From: Pseudomonadota bacterium
GTDB taxonomy: Bacteria; Bdellovibrionota_B; Oligoflexia; Oligoflexales; CAIYRB01
Length of the DNA stretch: 64,000 nucleotides
Direction: 5' to 3'
Assembly (NCBI GenBank): GCA_026390435.1
Contig: JAPLFY010000040.1
Location: forward strand, 104,223 to 168,222
A program made the translations under genes and the position numbers. The notes below the pieces were generated by a model that did not search any database, was not told the origin of the DNA, and worked only from the letters and a program-made list of their open reading frames with translations. Positions 61,207 to 64,000 of this stretch are shown in pieces (the stretch's first letter is position 1; each line of letters starts with the position of its first letter).

Positions 61207-61894
61207 TCCAGAACTGATCGCATACGGGGGAGCTTTCGATCCTCCGCATGCTGGTCACGTGCAGATGTTGCGCTTAGCGTTGAAACGCTTTCCGCAGGCA
61301 TTACTGTACGTATTACCAGCAGCACAACCCCCAGTAGCAGGAAACGGCAGCAAACAGGTATGTGAAGACTTTAGTCATAGGTTAGCTATGGCTAAGGACG
61401 TGTTCGAGGCTGAATCCCCAGGCCGAGTCAAAGTGTTACCGCTAGAGTTAGAACTACCTAAACCAAACTTCACCCTCAACACCCTAGGGCGACTCGCGGC
61501 AGATTATCCTAGTCGTCGTCTTGGTTTTCTCATGGGCCAAGACCAGCTGAGCTCATTTCCGCGATGGCACGAACCGATGGGCATTTTAAACTTAGCCGAT
61601 TTAATCATTGTCTCACGCGGCCAGGACGACCATGCACCACCACTCGATCAAGCGGTAGAGGACATGGCCTTACAGCTGAACTTAAAACTGTCCTGGTCGA
61701 AGGGAAGAGCGCGAGCAGATATAGCGACGACTGGAACGGCGCTTCACTTACTGCCAGGTAACGTTTGCCCCGCCAGTAGCACGCAGATTCGGAGTGACCT
61801 CGCCGCTGGCAGAATACCCCCTCAGAATTGGCTTCCTGCTGCCACATTAAACTATCTACAAAAGCACCAACTTTACCGTAAGAAAAAGGATTGA
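61178..61894 (+). CDS. nadD: Nicotinate-nucleotide adenylyltransferase
   Basis: This 238-residue NadD makes deamido-NAD from NaMN and ATP. The nucleotidyltransferase motif GGAFDPPHAGHVQM and the C-terminal ISSTxIR-like PASSTQIRSDLAAGR are present. The ATG at 61178 is within obg; an out-of-frame ATG lies four bases before it. rsfS follows directly. Confidence 0.94.
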   Translation: MSGPTPPTHDPELIAYGGAFDPPHAGHVQMLRLALKRFPQALLYVLPAAQPPVAGNGSKQVCEDFSHRLAMAKDVFEAESPGRVKVLPLELELPKPNFTLNTLGRLAADYPSRRLGFLMGQDQLSSFPRWHEPMGILNLADLIIVSRGQDDHAPPLDQAVEDMALQLNLKLSWSKGRARADIATTGTALHLLPGNVCPASSTQIRSDLAAGRIPPQNWLPAATLNYLQKHQLYRKKKD

Positions 61895-61897
61895 TTG

Positions 61898-62284
61898 ATG
61901 AATTCACTTGATATTGCTCGCCAAGCAGCCGCTGCTGCCCTTGATAAAAAAGCCGGACGCTTAGTGCTACAAGACCTTCGCGGCCAGTCCGACCTCTGCG
62001 ATTTCCAGCTAGTCTGCTCAGGCGAGAATGATCGCCAGACGCACGCGATCGCCGATGCCATCGAAGACCAATTGAAAAAAGCAGGTACGCGTCCAGTTGC
62101 CGTCGAAGGCAAGCAGACAGGTAATTGGATACTAGTCGACTTTGGCCCTGTATTAATTCATGTATTCTTGGACAGTTTGCGCGATTTTTACGCTATCGAA
62201 ACTCTATTCCCCAAAGCTAAGCTCGTGCAGCTCAATAGCGCCACAGCCGCAAGCGACTCAGAACAACCCAAAGGTACTGTGTGA
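61898..62284 (+). CDS. rsfS: Ribosomal silencing factor RsfS
   Basis: RsfS is 128 residues. It binds L14 and blocks subunit joining in starvation. Family blocks are DLRGQSDLCDFQLVCSGEND, HAIADAIEDQLKKAG, VEGKQTGNWILVDFG and VIxHxF-like LIHVFLDSLRDFYAIE. The ATG at 61898 is preferred to a TTG at 61895. Its TGA overlaps the rlmH GTG. Confidence 0.95.
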   Translation: MNSLDIARQAAAAALDKKAGRLVLQDLRGQSDLCDFQLVCSGENDRQTHAIADAIEDQLKKAGTRPVAVEGKQTGNWILVDFGPVLIHVFLDSLRDFYAIETLFPKAKLVQLNSATAASDSEQPKGTV

Positions 62285-62727
62285 AAGTTCGTGTGATCAA
62301 GCTTGGACGCATCGCCTATCCCGAAATCAAAGGTCTAGGCGAGATGTTCATTAAACGCTGTGGGCCGCTGGCTCGACCCATTCAGGTCGAGCATCTTGAG
62401 TCAAAAGAGGATGCCAATGTGGCGAACTTGCTGGAAAAACCAGCGGCTGACCACATCTTAATTGCTCTCGACGAGGGTGGGCAGCAGTGGAGCTCGATCG
62501 AATTCGCCAAAAAACTTCAGGCCTACGCCGACAATCCCGCCATAAAATCAATCACGTTTCTGATCGGTGCTCCTCACGGCTTAACCGATGAACAACGACG
62601 CTTGGCAAAGACGACATGGAGCCTATCACAGGTAACTTTAACCAGCGATATGGCTTGGCTGCTGCTTTGCGAGCAAATATACCGCGCCTTCAATATTCTC
62701 AAAGGCACGGGCTATCATCACGCCTAA
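62281..62727 (+). CDS. rlmH: 23S rRNA pseudouridine-1915 N3-methyltransferase
   Basis: This 148-residue SPOUT methyltransferase has LIALDEGGQQWSSIEFA, the knot motif FLIGAPHGL, LSLSxxTxxH-like WSLSQVTLTSDMAWLLLCEQ and YRAFNILKGTGYHHA at the end. It starts with GTG overlapping rsfS by four bases. rsfS-rlmH is a conserved pairing in ribosome maturation. Confidence 0.95.
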   Translation: MKVRVIKLGRIAYPEIKGLGEMFIKRCGPLARPIQVEHLESKEDANVANLLEKPAADHILIALDEGGQQWSSIEFAKKLQAYADNPAIKSITFLIGAPHGLTDEQRRLAKTTWSLSQVTLTSDMAWLLLCEQIYRAFNILKGTGYHHA

Positions 62728-62740
62728 AACGAGCCGAACT

Positions 62741-63574
62741 TTAGATCGCTGGAAAACGCTCAAGTAGTTCCTTGTGCTTTGCCAGCAATTCGCGCACGCG
62801 ATGCACATCGACCTTGTTTTCAGCGCGACCATCCTGCTTGAGCGACGTCCCGACAATAAAGCCAGATGCGTAGGGGATTAGCCCCTCTAGAGTCTCTAGA
62901 GATACACCGCTTCCCAGCAGAACCGGCGCGCCCTTCGCAGCTTCTCTAACGGCCTTAAGTTTGTCTACATCGACAGCAGCACCTGTACCACTGCCCGAAA
63001 CAATCACCGCATCGGCAAGTCCGCGTAGCAGCGTGTCTTTCACTTCATCGCCAAGCGGTCTATCAGCAAGCGGAGCAGAGTGCTTCACATCCACATCCGC
63101 AAGAATTCGAACATTTTTGGCGCCGATCGCCACCTGCTCACGTAGCAAAACGTCAGCGATACCACCAATGAGCCCCTGGTCCGTAACGCGAGCACCGGTT
63201 AGTACGTTAACCCTGATGAAGTCAGCATCTGCAGCTAGGGCTATGCCTAGAGCGCTCACTCCATCGTTGCGGAGCACATTAATCCCAAGCGGCAGAGGAA
63301 ACCTTCTCCTCACCTCTACGGCGACACGGGTCATGGCCGCCACCACGGTCGCAGGCACACGACCCGGTAGAAACGGAACGTCACCGAAATTCTCCATCAT
63401 CAAAGCGTGGCAGCCGCCTGTCGCAAGGGCTTCCGCATCAGCCAACGCCTTAGCCAGCACAGTGTCCAGCCCCGTGTTGGAGCGAGGAGCTCCTGGTAAC
63501 GGAGCCAGATGTATCATGCCAATGACCGGCTTAAAGCGCAGCCACTCACTAAAAGAATTCAGCTTACCAGACAT
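62741..63574 (-). CDS. BtpA/SgcQ family protein
   Basis: This is about 277 residues, a TIM-barrel protein of the BtpA family: GMIHLAPLPGAPRSN, ALMMENFGDVPF, INVLRNDGVSALGIALAADA and FIRVNVLTGA, then VIVSGSGTGAAVD and VLLGSGVSLETL. BtpA is linked to photosystem I stability in cyanobacteria, but most members are of unknown function. The ATG at 63574 fits the family start; an upstream extension to 63697 is unsupported. It converges on rlmH with a 13-bp gap. Confidence 0.9.
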   Translation of the reverse strand: MSGKLNSFSEWLRFKPVIGMIHLAPLPGAPRSNTGLDTVLAKALADAEALATGGCHALMMENFGDVPFLPGRVPATVVAAMTRVAVEVRRRFPLPLGINVLRNDGVSALGIALAADADFIRVNVLTGARVTDQGLIGGIADVLLREQVAIGAKNVRILADVDVKHSAPLADRPLGDEVKDTLLRGLADAVIVSGSGTGAAVDVDKLKAVREAAKGAPVLLGSGVSLETLEGLIPYASGFIVGTSLKQDGRAENKVDVHRVRELLAKHKELLERFPAI

Positions 63575-63704
63575 AGATGCCACCAGAGGAAAGAGAGGTT
63601 CAACAGCCCGACTCAAGGTCTTTTCAGAGACTGAACCGCACACACTACTATACGAAATGGAAGTTGGCTCTATAAGCCAAATCCTCCACGCTGGCAACGA
63701 CTGG

Positions 63705-64000
63705 CTAGTCGACTCTCGTGACAGCCGGTGGCAACCATTGCCCGTTCAAGACCTCCGGCCCCGGCCAATATGCCCGAATGATCAGATTGAAAGGACCTTT
63801 TGGCGCCGGCAACCAGTTGTCTTCAAAAAGAAGACCAGGTGACTCATGAGACAGGAGGATGTCGAGCGACCCATCCGCGTGGAAACGCATATGATCACGA
63901 CTACCCAGCGCGAACCTGTTTAATGGGTTGCTAGCAAATAGGTGATGGGCGTCATACATCGTAACCGACCAAAATGCCTGCACTGGCGGCGTCCCACTAG
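63705..64000 (-). CDS. DUF1254/DUF1214-type protein, C-terminal end
   Basis: Only the last ~98 residues are in the window; the frame stays open to the right edge (reading GTPPVQAFWSVTMYD), so the gene starts outside. Segments AFWSVTMYDAHHLFASNP, ADGSLDILLSHESPG and NWLPAPKGPFNLIIRAYWPG are typical of the DUF1214 domain at the C-terminus of DUF1254 proteins. These are often exported and of unknown function. Confidence 0.85.
   Translation of the reverse strand, partial: SGTPPVQAFWSVTMYDAHHLFASNPLNRFALGSRDHMRFHADGSLDILLSHESPGLLFEDNWLPAPKGPFNLIIRAYWPGPEVLNGQWLPPAVTRVD

Overview
The window reads as a chromosomal segment of a Gram-negative, flagellated bacterium of middling GC. Kdo transferase and heptosyltransferase genes indicate LPS, there are many lipoproteins, and fliK and flgD are present. 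The mix (PrkA stress operon, RibB with a decayed GTP-cyclohydrolase half, many Cys-anchored lipoproteins, GIGTT-repeat surface fibres ending in an S74 chaperone domain) fits the Bdellovibrionota/Oligoflexia or a related deltaproteobacterial lineage. That placement is an inference, since no rRNA or marker tree is available here.

Layout. 0-6.3 kb: prkA (5' end outside the window), a DUF444 protein, spoVR and a coupled outer-membrane-like protein. 6.8-9.2 kb: two secreted serine proteases (subtilisin and trypsin types). 9.2-20.8 kb: housekeeping genes: an LpxH-like phosphoesterase, acpP, rpiB, glyA, nrdR, ribE, ribB(X), ribH, nusB, a dienoyl-CoA-reductase-like SDR, a two-component pair, dapF, an acyltransferase and a small haem protein. 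20.8-30.5 kb: a long minus-strand run encoding envelope proteins (membrane anchor, SH3b lipoprotein, small lipoprotein, 1005-residue PEGA lipoprotein, beta-propeller lipoprotein, orphan family-5 solute-binding protein), then a REC-PilZ protein and a CysQ-like phosphatase. 30.7-34.8 kb: GT9, waaA and rng.

34.9-47.8 kb is an accessory island. It holds three divergent units, each made of a short shared repeat, a minus-strand type II toxin-antitoxin (TA) pair and a plus-strand copy of the S74 chaperone end of a fibre gene. The TA pair is of a different family in every unit (HTH/RelE-like, BrnTA, Phd/ParE), while the S74 copies are almost identical at DNA level. None of the three copies has a normal start with signal peptide. 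Around them lie a hipT gene followed by a fused hipS-hipB gene, a canonical hipB-hipS-hipT operon, the decayed start of another hipB, and two ATPase genes, one with a 35-bp palindrome in its promoter and one flanked by a direct repeat. No transposase, integrase or recombinase was recognised. My reading is a TA-stabilised array of silent fibre-gene cassettes that can recombine through the S74 sequence; this is the most interesting part of the window.

47.8-64 kb: a group of secreted proteins with an M30-like metallopeptidase between two paralogues, then flgD and fliK (with a sigma-54-like promoter), an alpha/beta hydrolase, an M1 aminopeptidase with a long C-terminal region, the conserved rplU-rpmA-obg-nadD-rsfS-rlmH block, a BtpA-family gene and the C-terminal end of a DUF1254/DUF1214 protein running off the right edge.
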